Both the position numbers and the translations under genes were made by a program. Shown one piece after another: positions 46,919 through 60,600 of a DNA stretch of 64,000 nucleotides. Under the pieces are notes generated by a model. The model was not told where the DNA came from. It did no database searches and saw nothing but the letters and a program-made list of their open reading frames with translations. Within the stretch, counting starts at the first letter, position 1; the number at the start of each line of letters is the position of its first letter. The DNA is from Fasciola hepatica (lineage: Eukaryota; Platyhelminthes; Trematoda; Plagiorchiida; Fasciolidae), in contig CANUEZ040000193.1 in NCBI GenBank assembly GCA_948099385.1, forward strand, positions 1,376,501-1,440,500, given 5' to 3'.

Positions 46919-49900
46919 CTTGGCCAACGCTATTTGTACCTTGGTTTTGACAGTGGTCACTTACTATCCTATATAACTGATTATTTTAGTTTAAACAAAT
47001 GTTTTCAGAATTGTCTCCATTTTTAGAGGTATCTTAACAGATGAGAACACTACTCTCATCAAAAGTCGGAAGTTGAGACTATGGGTCCTCGTTTTGAAGG
47101 TTGTCTTTGATAAACGACTAAATAACGTTTGGAGAACCATCTTGTGATTGTAAAACGACGGACTCTTCGGCTAAAAACCCATCTTCCGATTCAAATGAAA
47201 CTAAAATGATAAACTTATTGTTAGTTAGGCAAGTATACGTATGGTTGGGCACACCGTACAAGCGGCAAAACCCGTCAAACGGGACTCCTTCTTCCAGACG
47301 ATTTCTGTCCTCTCATCCATATACAATGTCACACTACCTAAATCAAAAGGCCAAACTTGGTACTGTGTCCAATAACGTACTACCTAAATCCTAAGTAAAC
47401 TGCTTCTCTTTTACTGAATCATTTTGGCCAAAAGGTCGAGTTTTGTGCAAAGCCTTATTGCTCATTATTTATTAACCAATTATCGTAGACCTATCGGATT
47501 TATCCTGTTTCAATACGGGATTCGTGAATTTACCTGAGCTATAGTGGAATTCGGAATAACGATTTCCACACCTCGACTGTAGTGTGTGTGAAACTCATAG
47601 TGGAACACAGTCTCATCTCCTATTCCTTAGTTTATTCGTCCTCTTAAAGCCGCTGTCGACTTTTTAACTCAGCTATGTGGCACACTTATCATTAGAGAGT
47701 GCTTTTTCATACTACACCCTGGTTGAGAGTTTTGATGTGAAATAGGTAATTGTACCGAGTCTAGCAGTTGTACTGAATGCATCGACTTTCAGACCGACAA
47801 TCTTCCAACCAATGCGTAGTATTGATAACCAAAGAGTCAGATCGTTGAAGCTGCCTCGAATTTGACTCCTGAAATCTGGGAAACATAGTGTCGGCTGTAC
47901 TTCACTCAAGAACCTGTTTGTAGCTGAGAAATGATATGTAACCGTGCTTGGTAAAATAAGCATTCTATGATTGAGTGCAGGACACGTTGTGGTTGATTGT
48001 GTCAACGTTAGTAATGCAATAAACCTGAATGCTATGCTGAAGTGTAAGAGATGCCACATCAAGAGAAACGGGGCGTTTTCTGCTCTGGGAATGCATCAGA
48101 ACTGGAATTGTGTAACCAAACCAATACTCAGAGGACGTTTTATGTGTGATATCTGTTCTTGCAATTGGTCCTAAAGGACGTTGTTCACGTGGATTACCTT
48201 GGGATGAACTATACTGAGTTAGTGATGGGCTGTGATAAGCCGAAACCACATTGACTCATCTAAAAATGATTTCGTCCCGGGCACCATCCTTCTGCAGGGA
48301 AGAAGGTATTGGGATTTAGAATTCTCGTGTTCATTCCCTTTTGCAAGTATAAAGTCCGCATTTGTACTTTTTGCCTCCACGGTTGAAAACGGTAAGCATT
48401 TCTTTCACGAAGTGTACGTTAGCGAGTGTGCTGTTGTTACAGACCAACCTGCACTGCCCGTAGAATTGTCAGGATCAGCAAACCAATATCACCAGTCATT
48501 AGGTTGGTGTAAAGGTCGTTTTGCTATTAGTGTGCCTTAGAAGAAAGGGAACACCGTGCTCCCTAACAATCGCAAATTACGCAATATGATGTTTGTTGTT
48601 CGTCGTGGAATACATCTTCGACAATAAGATGCCAGAAAAATACAAACTGGTGACACAAAGACAATTAAAAGAGGGTTATATTTCCCAAGTTTTACGAGAT
48701 TTCGACAGTCACGTTCTGTGTCCAGCCTGAGGAGTGAAGCAAATTTAAGAGAAGTGGGATGTTTCATGGAATGATGTTACAATAAGGTTCGAATGATGTC
48801 AGAAGATTTACTGTCAGTTTTCTCGCACTTTCGAGGCGGGGAAGCGTTGCTGGTTGCAGATTTTATAGATACGATTCCTGAAGTAAGAGGGTGCCGTGAA
48901 GATCTCGCTGAGCTTCATTTCTTCTGATAGAAATGTGATGTCATAAATCAACCCGTAACTAACTGTCAACTTATTTATTATGCACTTGATGCAGTGTTCT
49001 TACCATTTTGTCCCAGCTATGCCCGGAAAAGCCTACAGACTCCTGGTCTATCTTAGTGAACTTGGTTCGCTTCTATTCGTATTCCACTTGAATGATCTAA
49101 TGTAAGGTTAGCTGTTCGCGGATTACCTAACGCTGCTAAGAAAACAAGCAGCTCATCTCTTCAAGAGTTTCTGAATAGGGTTTACGCTTGGGCTACCCAG
49201 TGTCAGTTGCCCCTAAAGTAATAAATTGTGGATACTCAATCCAAGACACCAATGAGGATTTAAAATGTCTAGACCCAACTGAACCCCAAACGACAACACT
49301 GGTCACAGAAATAACGGACATTAGAGTTCGGATAAATAGCTACTCCAAACCATGTGAGGAGAGTTTGGCTGCCAAGCGACCTTTGTCGTAGCTAATGTGT
49401 ACAATGGTAACAAGAGAGGATCATATAATGCTATCAAACTGCAAAACAATTGTGAGAGTAAACGACGAATACTGTGTCACACCCTGAGCTCCGGCTCTTG
49501 TTCGAGGAGCCTTATTACTAGAAGTCCAGCTCTACTTCACCGGGCTATTAAATGAAAAGAGGAAGAAGCCATACCCAGAGATACTCATGGAGCTGAACCT
49601 TTTCTCCCCAGAGAGTAGAAGACCTACAAGTTAGCTCCAGGAAGCCTACAAGCACACACCAGAGTGCTTTCCGTCCCAATGCGAACCACGGCAGTGTGGC
49701 CAAAGGACTCCAAACTAAGAGGCCATGGGTGTAGATTTGTAAAACGGAGAACACTGATTATCATCTGAGCACAGTTCCCTGTGTGCCAGGTTATCATTGC
49801 ATCGAACGATCTGCTGGCCGAGTTAGTGGCTGCAGACTCAGTGGTCCAGTTAAGGGCTCATCTGGACCTTTACTGTTCAGAAGTATTCCGTGAGGATGAC

Positions 49901-50465
49901 TAATCTCACATTAAATCAGCTAGATTAGACGCAGAGAGGTTGTCGCCATTTTAGCTGCTGTTGTTCTTCTAACTGGTACTATTTCACTGCTCCCACTTTT
50001 CCTTTCCACTCCCCTCTCCCAAAACCCTCCGTTATACCTTCTTGCCCAACACTCCCGTTTAACTACCTGGTTGTATGAATGACTCTCTTGGTGGGGTATA
50101 GACCAGAGCAAGAAACCATTTCGTACCCATGGTTTTGCTGTGCTCCTGAGAGCGAGCGGGAGCCTTGGCTTTTCCCTCCCTGGACCTGAAAAAATGAAAA
50201 CAAAGCGAAACGGAAGACGGAAGTTCCAGCGCGATAGGAATCAACCCGATAGTCACTGATGCAAGACCCTGGACTGACCCAATGTACCGAGCTTCAAACT
50301 CAGAGACCTGACCTGACCTAATCAATCTGTGGCCAAAATTGACAAAACTGACCGGAATCCAATCAACTAATCATCGAGAACACTAACCGAGCAGGAAAGC
50401 AGTTCATGAACAACAAGTGGACCACAATTGTGTATAGATGCTCATGAAGGGAACTATGGTTGTTC
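46919..50465. other. Right flank, unassigned
   Basis: Outside the palindrome. Overlapping frames at 47712-48062, 47965-48249 and 48232-48540 show no recognisable motif. The stretch 49480-50330 is more GC-rich than its surroundings and could be part of an element, but no domain was recognised. Confidence 0.4.
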
Positions 50466-52130
50466 AAAACGCACAGGCTTAACACTATTGCTGCCCTAAC
50501 GGGTTGTGAGAGAAGGGACAGTGTCAGCCTCTTGCCGAGTACTCAGTTCAATAGAAACACGAGGACTGACATTGTTCGAAAAAAAACAGAATTATTCATG
50601 GAGGGAACCGAAACCATATATTCTGAATCAAGGTGTGCTACTATGAGGCGATCAATACTGACAGTGTCTGGCCGACCAGCCTTACCGACGACAAAAGATT
50701 TGATTTCTCTTTTCGGGAAATGACATGAAACGGTCCTGAGTATGATGTATGCAGCAGGGGTTTACCTCATCACAACGAAGACAAAACATGAGAGCACGTA
50801 ACAAATCTTTGGAGAAGTGAGTGTGACGAATGAAGGACCGATCTGGAAGCGAAAGGAGTGATTTGATTTACAACTGTAATTGTCGTGCAAAACTGGAAGG
50901 GTCAGTAAGATCAAGACTGCGTCCAAAACGCTTGCCGGGCAATTGTAGGGATTTGCTGAACAACAAACCTGGTTAGGGAAGGCCGCTTGTCCACTTCACA
51001 GAGGGAGAGGTGGAGCTGAAAGGAGAGCTTTCAATTTTCTATGACAGCGCTCCACATATCCATTGGACGATGGGTGATATGTCGTTGTACGGAGATTTAA
51101 AAAACCAATGAAATAAACGGAATCACTGAAGAGTTTGGATTGAAATTGTGCACCACTCTCTGTGGTGATCGTAGATGGAACACCAAACGTGGAAATCCAA
51201 ACGTGAAAAAATATTTTGGAAATTGTTCCACTGGAATTCTCACCTATGGGTCAGCTATAGCCAAGACGTAAAACGATATACACAAGTGTGGAGACAACGG
51301 TGTCCTTCGGCTAGTGGTTAGGGACCAACAATATGTAAGTGGCCATGAGAAAAAGTGCATTGTCCGTATGCACTGTTTAGACCATATTCCGTCAAACGTA
51401 GCAATCTCGAACGAATATGAAGGAGGCGCGTATTCCAGGATGGGATTTAGAATGTCTATGCGTACAACTCAAGCGATGAAAGGAGCAGGGAACAAACGGG
51501 CGACGCTTGCCAGTGGAGATATCAAAAACAACTGTAACATTCCCATCAGGTAGAGACGAGTGTTTCAGTATCAGGGAAGAAGATGAGTGGTAGCTGTGTA
51601 GTTCTTGGTCATTCTTTTAAGCCTGTGCTATGTCGGAGCAACGGAGTGCCGTCGCGTCAACTAGTGGACATATAACTGAGGAAGCGAGGGCGTCAGTCAC
51701 GAGATTGCTGGATCTCTGTATATACCTAATATCGGTGATACATTGGAAAGTGTGGTCGAGGTGCTTAATTGCCTTGGGTAAGTAGGGTTGCTGCTCGAGG
51801 CCAATGCAAAAGTCGAAGGCTTATAATCGGTTTGTAAAATAAAGCACCCACCTTCCAAAACATGTCGAAAGTGTTTTACTACAAGACAGATTGCACGCAA
51901 TTAACGTGATTAGGTGCTTCAACGAATCTGAGGCGATTGCAGTATTTGAGAGAAAAATGACAGGGACTGTCTGACACCATTTACAATCTGCTGCAGTTCA
52001 GCGCCAACGGCTATTTGGGAGGCATCCGTCCACAATACGAGAATAGCGTTGTCATCATGATTGAAGTGTACTATCGTGGGAACTTTGGACAATGATTGTT
52101 TAGCCTCTCGGAATGAAGTATAAGGTACAC
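50466..52130 (-). pseudogene. Third, truncated copy of the CsRn1-type element: RNase H to integrase tail
   Basis: Bases 50466-51060 match left-arm 4431-5030 with only about a dozen differences, including a frameshift in the integrase tail. Beyond 51060 this copy keeps what the arm copies lost. In the minus direction the RNase H comes first: VLWTDASQIAVGAELQQ (about 52000-52045), FFSQILQSPQ and KHFRHVLEGGCFILQTDYKP (51900-51800). The integrase core follows: FGVPSTITTESGAQFQS (about 51200-51130), then LRTTTYHPSSNGYVERCHR, then the tail with GRPDTVSIDRLIVAHLDSE. The zinc-binding part of integrase and the first catalytic Asp region are not clear. No 3' LTR follows at 50465. Frames are broken, so the copy is dead. 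Confidence 0.8.
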
Positions 52131-54639
52131 GTCACCGGTGCTACTCCACTTCATCAGATACCTCGGAGTTGCATGAATATCTTATCGAAATGAATCCGAT
52201 TCGTCGAAACAGATCACATACTGCAAGCTATTCAACATCACTAAAGACACTACCTCAGATCAAGCTCATATGTGATTCACATTTGAGCGAATGAAATTGT
52301 TGAAGCCGTGTCAACCAGATCAACAGGTTTATCTGCAGACAGACAAAATTCAGATGGACGATATTTGGGGGCAAATGTTTATGAGAAAAATCTTCGAGAA
52401 ATATTTCGTAGATCTATTCAACATGTCTTGTACGCGCATCCAGAGTTCCGTTCTCTCGAAATCATTTTCAAGGATGACACACACAAACCAGCTGTGGTTA
52501 TAGTCCACACTATAATTCAGAAGATGCATAGATATTATTGGACCCTCTCTATGACCCAAGTAGAGCCTTTCAAACGTGCTGTCTCCTAACCGTAAACAAT
52601 TGGCGTTTATACCTCCCGATATTTTACCCTGAATTTTACAACGTGCCGTGATTGGTCGGTAGATAAAGTACTAAAATCATCCACCGACTTAGTGTACTTG
52701 CAATGCACTAACCGGTTTACTAGAACACTTGCAATTTCCGGGAGTGAAAGGACAAAATCCGTGTTGTCCGCTCAATGAGGGTTCACTCAGATTTCTCCCT
52801 TCAAGATTTTCCTCCCTAATAAGTTCTCGAAAATCCTTGTCACAGCCGACATCTGTTAAGAATGCCGTAATCAGAAGTTTACGGGAAAGGTATGGAAACT
52901 CGTGGTGTTTGTGTTTATCAAATGTGTGCGGCAAGTTCATAAACCGGTTGAATAAGCAATACAGTCCACTGTGACACACCAAAAAAATCTACATGGTAAA
53001 CTAGCCATCCTTCAGTATACGTATGACACTATTGTGCTCAAAATTGCGAAAGATTTTGAGAAAAGTGTAGTTGAATATTTAGGCCTCAGCTGACAATCAT
53101 TTTCTTATGCACTTCATCACTGTGTCTGCCTTTTACCAACTGATTCGGATAGAAGCTAAATAGAGAATGTATGAAAAACCCCCACATAATGAATTATAAT
53201 TCAGAAATAATACCTACTCAGAACACAATCAGAATTCTCGCCTTCTAATTTTACTTCACTAAAGCAAAGGTGTTCCACCAGACGACCTCGTCTGGTTTGG
53301 TGAACTCAATAAATCATTAGAGTAGAAAAAAACAAAACTTTATCTTAGTCTGCCCTCATTTTTATTGACCTGTGTCTGTGATAACCAGCTACAACGGAAC
53401 CGATTTATAAAAACTCATTAGAAGATTGAACGTGAATTACGAAAAACAACTACGGAAAACTTGAACTCCATGACTATCATGTATATGAAAATTTAGAAGG
53501 CAGATTCACTTGAAAAACACAAACAGTCATACAGTCAAGAGCCACGTGGAGCTGATTGAAAGCTTGTCGCAAAAAAACTATTATTTGAACCTATTATTTG
53601 AAAGGATCGCTGATAACAAGCACTTGAATGATGGAAGGTGCTCGGAATTTTCGTTGCTGAAGTGTGTTAGTTTTACAGATTGGGTAGCAGGATGTATGAA
53701 AGACTTTGCTCAGTTCATTGGTTTCTAAGAGAATGCTAAGCGAACGAGAACTAGATGCCAAATTGCTAGTCTCTCACCCCAAACTCGTTTGAATAGTAAG
53801 GAACGTGCACTGACGAAGAGCCCATCATTAAAATCACAAGATGATTCTTCGAAAGTTGATTCGTCGGTTAGTCAATGTTAACCTACCGAACGAGGACACG
53901 TGGTCCCATGTTTTGATTTATATTATAAGTTATAGTATCTAGATGGAAGGAAAGCAGTTTCTCGGGAGCATTCCAAACTAGACTACAGTGAAAATATGAC
54001 TGACGACTGTCCACATGTATGGATGAATGGGTGATAGAGGACCGCATACGTATACCGAACGAACGGCAGCAATCGCGAAAGTGGTCGTGTGCTTCCAAGG
54101 GAATGGTTTCCTTTCATCCAGACACGACGTTTCTACTCACACTAGTCAGCCTATCCTATCACTTGAACATGTTATCCGTCAACTTCAGGCCATCTAGAAA
54201 AGCGTACGAACCGTGCTGGACACCATTACATGTGGTCACCGAAATAAGCCTTTTTTGGCTTGTGTTTCACAATATTGGAACAGAGAGTTGTGGATAAACA
54301 TTTCTTCATATGTACATGCAACAGATACGATGTTTAGCTATGGCAAACTGCAGCCCAATGGCCTGATATCAGCTAAGGCTGCCGAGAGATGCTCACTGGT
54401 TAGTGGGGACATGAACACTCAGCAAAGAATCACACCGACGAGAAATTGTGTCCAATCAGAGAAGAGGGTGGGAATTCACAGGGAGTGAATGTAGCCACAC
54501 AGGATCTACCGTGGGTCGAAAGGAGGTCATACCAAACCCAAAAGCACAACAAAGTCACAAGGTAGATGGCGTGGATTGATGTGTGCGAGTGCCTTCGTAT
54601 GTGTATGTGAAGTAACATATCGGTGAATCCAAAAGAAGT
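52131..54639. other. Right flank between gypsy and CR1 relics, unassigned
   Basis: Contains overlapping plus frames at 52291-52503 and 52308-52589 and a frame pair at 52689-52982, none with motifs I recognise. A short perfect hairpin lies at 53278-53295. The end of this stretch may hold untranslated or N-terminal CR1 sequence. Confidence 0.35.
53278..53295. other. Short perfect inverted repeat upstream of AATAAA
   Basis: CCAGACGA, a two-base CC loop, then TCGTCTGG. The sequence ACTCAATAAATC follows about 12 bases later. It could be the folded end of a short transcribed repeat, or chance. Confidence 0.4.
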
Positions 54640-57109
54640 GGATCATGGTAGAATGCATGTCATTAGGATGAAAATAGTCAGACGAACTGTTTCATGTATA
54701 TCGAATTCGCACCATAGATGGAGGGAGTGTTGCCTTGCACGTGAAACTTTGCGTACCCGTACACCTATTTCATGTCCATGTTGACCTATATGGGTACGGA
54801 GAGGCCTCTTGTGCAGGATGAAACTCTCCAGCAATGTCTACCTGGTGCTGGCGATCATCTTTTGTACTCCGGCGGCCGATTTGCGAGGTATTCTGGATTT
54901 AATGCGGCACTGGGCGACAGACGGCCATTGTTTGGTTCTGGGTGACTTAAACTCTCTTCATATTGACTGAACATTGAAAACGTTCTCCAATTGTCTGCAT
55001 GAAACAGTATGTGACTTTGCCTTGCTTCAGCATGTGCAAGAATGGACCCGGAATTAGGCGGATCAGGTATCCATCGTTGACCTAGTGTTCTCCCCGCGAA
55101 CTTCCAATTTGGATGGAATTGATTTTCTGCCGCAATGAGGCTCTAGTGACCACGTGACGCTAGTCATCCCATGCAGGCTCGGTGCGTATGTTCCTCGGAA
55201 AATGCAGTGCGGACTGAACGTGTGTCGCATACACTTATTGGAATGAAAGACTCTGCTGGTGCCTTGCCATTGGTTTCGATCGTTGGTGGTGAAGTGTATG
55301 AAATCTGGAGTTGCTTTAAATTAGAAATAACTGCATTAGTGGGCACGTTTGCACCTCCACATAGGTGGAGAAATCATGCTGAAGGACCACCACGGCTTGA
55401 CAAGGAACTACATAGTCAGCAGGTAAAAAGAAGGCGAGCTTCGCAAAATTTCCGGTCCTCCCGGAATTAATGTTTGATGCTGAAGACCAAAAAGAGATGC
55501 GACTAACAGGCGCGACTAGGAGCCGATTCCGTTTCAGCACCGAAAATGCTGTCTTCATACTTTAGAAGAAGGATGAGCGTCGTCCAGTTATCCCAAAACT
55601 GCTTTACGATTGAGTCATCACGGACTCCGATTGCGATAAAACAACACTATTGGCACTACACGATGTCAAAATTTATGCCATGGAGTGATCATCCTCATCC
55701 CAGCCTCCGCAGAGTGCAATCACTATGGTAAGGCGATTATTCGTGTTGGATGAGGTTGTAGATGCTCTGCGAGGGCTTCGGCCACACACTTCTTCTGGTC
55801 CGGATGGGATCCATCAATTAGTCCCTCGTGAACTAGCTGAGATTATCATGCCTTTACCTACGGAACCGTTTACCAACTCGATGGAACAAACTGAACTATC
55901 ATCCGAATGCAGAAAATCCGTTATCCTCTCGATGTTCAAAGGCGACAGAGAGGCGGAAACGGCGATTTCCCGTCCAGTTAGTCTTACGTGTGTGCTCGGA
56001 AAAATTATGGAAAATCTAGTCACGAAGCAACCGAAACAACAACTCGATCGTCATGAGCTTTTCAGCCACCAGCTTCTTGTTTTCCGAAAAGGCCGTTCCT
56101 GTCTTTCAAACCTTCTACTAGCACATAAATATTGGACATGGGCAATAGCGGAGGGCCCCTTAACGGACGTTATCTATGTTGACTTCCAAAAAGCATTCTT
56201 CAAAGCGCTGCACAACAACTAGCTCCAAAATTTGATATCATTAGGAGTGGCAGAATGATTATTCAAGTGGATGGAAGACTTCCTGATAGTCAGGTCGTTC
56301 TCTGTGAAAGTTACTTCATCATAATCTGAATGGAATGAGGCCTCCAACAGAGAACCACAAGGCTCGGTGTTAGTCCCATCACTGTTCATGGCGTTCATCA
56401 AGGACTTGCCACAGCTACTGAAGTCCCCTTGTCTAACCTATGCTGACGATCTTAAAGTCTGGCGTGTGGTCAAAATACGGCAGATAACAAGACCCTACAC
56501 GCGGACCTCGATACTTTACCGCAGTGGTCTGAAGTGTGGGCTCTCCCAATCAATGTCCAAAAAGATGCCCAGCTACAACTAGATAGGACGAGGCCTGAGG
56601 ACACCAACACTTCTCATGGAGTTACTCTTCTTCGAAATCGGAACGGGTGCAGCGAGGCACCATTCGTCTCGTTGTTAGACTGCGAGGGAAAAATTACGAC
56701 AGGCGGTTGGAGTTATCCAGCCTGCCTCCGGAAAAGTATGGAAGAGTGCGAGGTGACCTGATAAGAATCCGACGAATATTCGGGGTCAGAATGGGCGCCG
56801 AGTTGCGGGCGGAGTTCCCTGTGTGGCCACTCGCGCACAAGGGGTTACTCGACGACGCTCGTGAGGCTGCAGTAGACTAGGCTGACTTTGGTCTACCCTC
56901 TTTCCAGGAGGGCGAGCAAACTGTGGAACTCACTGCCAGATGACGTGATGAAAGAGGGAAATCACAAACTCATCAAAACGAAACTGGACGCAAATCTGAC
57001 AAAGAGAAAGCGTGTGTCGCTATTTAAGGACCAAAGCCAAGATTGGATGGTGAAGAAGCTCATACAAGAGGTGTGCGACTGCCTCTTATTCAGAAAATTT
57101 GATACTTGA
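54640..57109 (+). pseudogene. CR1-like non-LTR retrotransposon relic: endonuclease and reverse transcriptase
   Basis: In order, an endonuclease (EEP type, which nicks the target) begins near 54690 with RTIDGGSVALHVKL. It continues with HCLVLGDLNSLHID (GDLN at 54941-54952) and VDLVFSPRTSNLDG, and the SSDHVTLV box has SDH at 55145-55153. RT follows: the 165-codon frame 55725-56222 with SSGPDGIH, SRPVSLTCVLGKIMENL, FRKGRSCLSNLLL and VIYVDFQKAF (catalytic Asp present). Then PQGSVLVPSLF and YADD at 56439-56450. The C-terminus has LPPEKYGRVRGDLIRIR and SKLWNSLPDDV (56888-57000). Stops and frameshifts separate the pieces, but domain order is complete from endonuclease to the end, so it is the best-preserved non-LTR relic here. 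Confidence 0.85.
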
Positions 57110-57169
57110 AAATTGAGTTCAGGAGAGAAGCTTGGTAGTTTCAACACCAAGGGGCAGCAGTCTTACCTT

Positions 57170-57600
57170 GCATTCTTCTTCCTTCGTGAATTTTATTCCG
57201 GGAATCAAACAGTTCAGGTATTGATGGAATCGCGCCGGTTGAAACTATTCCAGTATCACAAATGTGTCATTCGTGTATAATATCCAGAGGCGGGGTCTGA
57301 TATTTTCGATTGCATAGACTTCAGATTATTTCATGATTGCATCTGAAAGCAGGCCTGAGATTGGCGACCCCATGGGCGCACCTAGTATTTGTTTTTCACT
57401 CAACTGGAAATAGGTTTCCTAGTGAAGATTCACCAAATAAAATGAGTCCTTCGTTGATAGCATTGTTATGTTTTGTGGACTGGAGTCGTTTTCTATCTAG
57501 AGCCATCTGTCCTGGTGTGCTCATGAACAGTTATGCCAAATTGAAGGGAATAATAGATTCGTCTATTTGAATGTTTGAAGTTTTCGAAGCGTTTTGTGTC
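57170..57600 (-). pseudogene. Penelope-like element RT relic
   Basis: In the minus direction LFMSTPGQMALDRKRLQS (about 57525-57470) resembles the Penelope RT segment S-L-F-T-x-I-P-x-x-x-A. GLILFGESSLGNLFPVE then matches the strand before the next box. In another frame GAPMGSPISGLLSDAIMK (57383-57330) is the highly conserved G-x-x-M-G-S-P-I-S block. LWILYTNDTFVILE follows, where the YTND at 57266-57277 replaces the usual Y-V-D-D, so the first catalytic Asp is Asn. Penelope-like elements are common in flukes. It lies directly after and antisense to the CR1-like relic. The GIY-YIG nuclease expected downstream was not found. Confidence 0.65.
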
Positions 57601-60600
57601 CTTCCTGTCCTTTGGCAGGGATGGACACAATAGACGGAGAGTGTTTTTGGCTAATCGAAAGTTCGAGGCTGCAGTCGACAAGTAGATTGGTCGTTAGGTC
57701 GCCTGTGGTTTGCGAACCAACTGGCTTGGGGAATCCGGAACATTGGATTGAGATTCACAAGCTTTCCAGTCAGGGTGGGGGTAGTCGAGCGAGCATAGCT
57801 GAACGGGGCTGACATGAGCCATGCTGACCAAAAGGTCACAGGTATAGGGCTGTCAAGGAGTACCTTTGGAATGCGCGCGTTTCTATTTGTGCTTGCACGT
57901 GCTCGTGTGTGTCCTTGTTTGTGCATGGAGAAGATGATCAGATATATCAGCGACGAGTTACACAGAAAGTCGACCATAAATTAAGTGAATAGTTGTCTAG
58001 GCCAAGACCAACAAAGGAGTTCAGAAAATAGTCATGGCAGATGCAACAGTCATTTCCGTTATTAGAATCAGCAGTCATATCGAGTTATCAAAAACATTGC
58101 ACTCGAAATGCGCTTTAGATAAACACTGTGTAAATGCACTCTCGAGGTTTTGCTTCCTTACTCAACTACACATTCGCAAACCCGAACATACCAGTGAGTG
58201 ACCACATTTACTTAGCTCGGCTGCTACCCTGCCAAATCAATGATGCTGACAAGCCCGACGCATTCAAGCCTAAGCAGTACAATTATTTCTTGCAGCCACT
58301 GCTAGTTTAGAGATAGGTTGAAATCACCAACTCATAATTTGCTCACCAGTAGACACTTTACATATACATACTTGGATGAGCTGACCCATCGTGCAAATGG
58401 GCACCATCTCCTAAATTTATGACCTGGGGTCCCACACAGCTCAACGATGTCTAGTGGCTTGTGTGATTGCAAAGGCGAGCAGCAACCATCGTCAAATCAT
58501 AAACTCGAACACTGTTCACCTTCGATGATGGTTTCTGCACATTCGGACAGCTATGGTATGCTCTTTGGTCTTTCTAAGCTAACACCCATGGCATCGCCAC
58601 CAGGATCATCAAACCCCAAGACAAAACTTATAGAACCTTCATTCCCTCAGGAACAGTACTCCTACTGTGATTTATTTGTTGTACTGGTCACTGTCATGTA
58701 CCATACGGAAATGCTGGAGAATGCCGTACTTCTTTCTAAGCATGTTGTTCACGGTCATCTCCACGTTGTTGTGTAAGTTACAAGGTTCTTCATGCTGAGG
58801 AGTTTCTTGACTGCACAATTTTGTCCTTTTCCCGGTTTGCTTATCCGATATCATTCCACCCTTCATCATCTTGTGATACTTGAGTAACCTGACTTGCCCA
58901 ATCACCGGTACTTCCCGAATGTATACCATCAAGACATTCTTCTCGACTCTCCATCGAATGGACATTGACTAAAAATTGCTTGGCAAATGATCGACTTCTA
59001 TAGAAGGTGTTATCAAATTTGAGGCTGGCTGCTTCATCAACCTCATTTCAACAAAAACTGTCTCGATAGTCAAGCAGTTTGAGATTTGTGAGATACCACC
59101 GTCTTCTGCTTGATCAGTTTCGGGTAAAATAAAGCCGGAACACGCATCTGTGATTGTCGAAGTCAGTAGAGTTACTCAAGACCCTGACACTCAGGGAGAA
59201 AGCTAAGAGTCTAATCAGTATGGGTCGTGTGCATAGTAGGGTGCTGATACTATCTGGCTTAGACAGCGGCCTTGCCCTGTTATACGGTTATGCATGATGT
59301 TTTCTATCGTTCTCATAGGTGACACATTTCTAATTGCTAGTGCAATCTGAAGCGTGATGTCGTTACTTATGGTAAACACAAAATAGGCATTGTTGTTGCA
59401 CATAGAAGTCAACTTAGTTGAATGGTGTGTAGGCAAGTATTTGGCAGCACGTTTATGGAGACAGAAATACGCGGAATGAAATCAGAAGACACACAAACTA
59501 GCACCGAAATGTACTCGTCCTTTAATAAATAAAATAGGGCAGTTTGATAAGCATGAAATATGTAGGAGAAAAACCTGCGCACACCTATGGATCAATAAAC
59601 TATGTCATTGGTGGGCATTACTTTGTCAATTACTGTCACTTGATGAAGAAGCGCACTGTTATAATCAATATCCCAAGTTGCATTGGGATGAGATATACGT
59701 GACGAATAATTTGGTCTTTGGGAAAGGTGCCTGAGTGATGATAAGAGTAAAAACTGGGAAAACGAACAGTGATTGATCAAAATGTGATTTCTTGTAAAAT
59801 ATGCGAGTTAGACTAAAATCGCACAGTTTTGAGTATACCAAGACGACAGTATCATATGTTCACACTGAGTGAGAAATAGTTTCCGCTTTCTTAGCCAGAA
59901 ACCGTAATAATACTTGCAATAAGGGTCTATGTGACCTGATGGAACTTCATCGACAGGACGAAAACATCAATCTAGTGGAGAAAGCAGTGGCTTACAGAAA
60001 TCGCTTTTCGAGATTGAGATTTGCATTCAATTTCGTTCGTTGGGTAGTAACTTTATATATCTTCATTCGGCTGGTCAGTTCTGCCAGTAAATCAGCACTC
60101 TTCGTGTTATTCTCGAGCGTTATTTTGAATCATTTAGAACAGAATCCGGTACTGAGTGCTTCTGGTCGAACAAATACCCGAGCATCCCTCGGGATTTGGA
60201 TAGGAGGTGATTTATTTGAGCTCCTGTTGTATCAAAACCCTTACCCGTATAGTAACTCACAGAGCCAACCTTCAATATGGAATATAACACTGACACAATA
60301 GTATAACTTGATATTTTCATTTCAAGAACATCTGTATCGTCCTCGAGGAACAAAAGTGCTCATTTTTTGCCTCCGTCATCAAAACTGAAAGTAGTTCTTC
60401 GTTGTGGGTCTATAAAGTACGTATCGTAATAATTACTCGGAGTCAGCAACCCGTGAAGTGGAAACCTAACCTAAATTATTATGAATCATGCACTTGAAGA
60501 GTAATCTCTCACCTTAGCAATCCCTCTAGTTTACGTTCAACCAATTCAAACTTCATATTTCTCTCTGTTCTTCTTAGTACCCATTGAAAATTTTGGTTGG

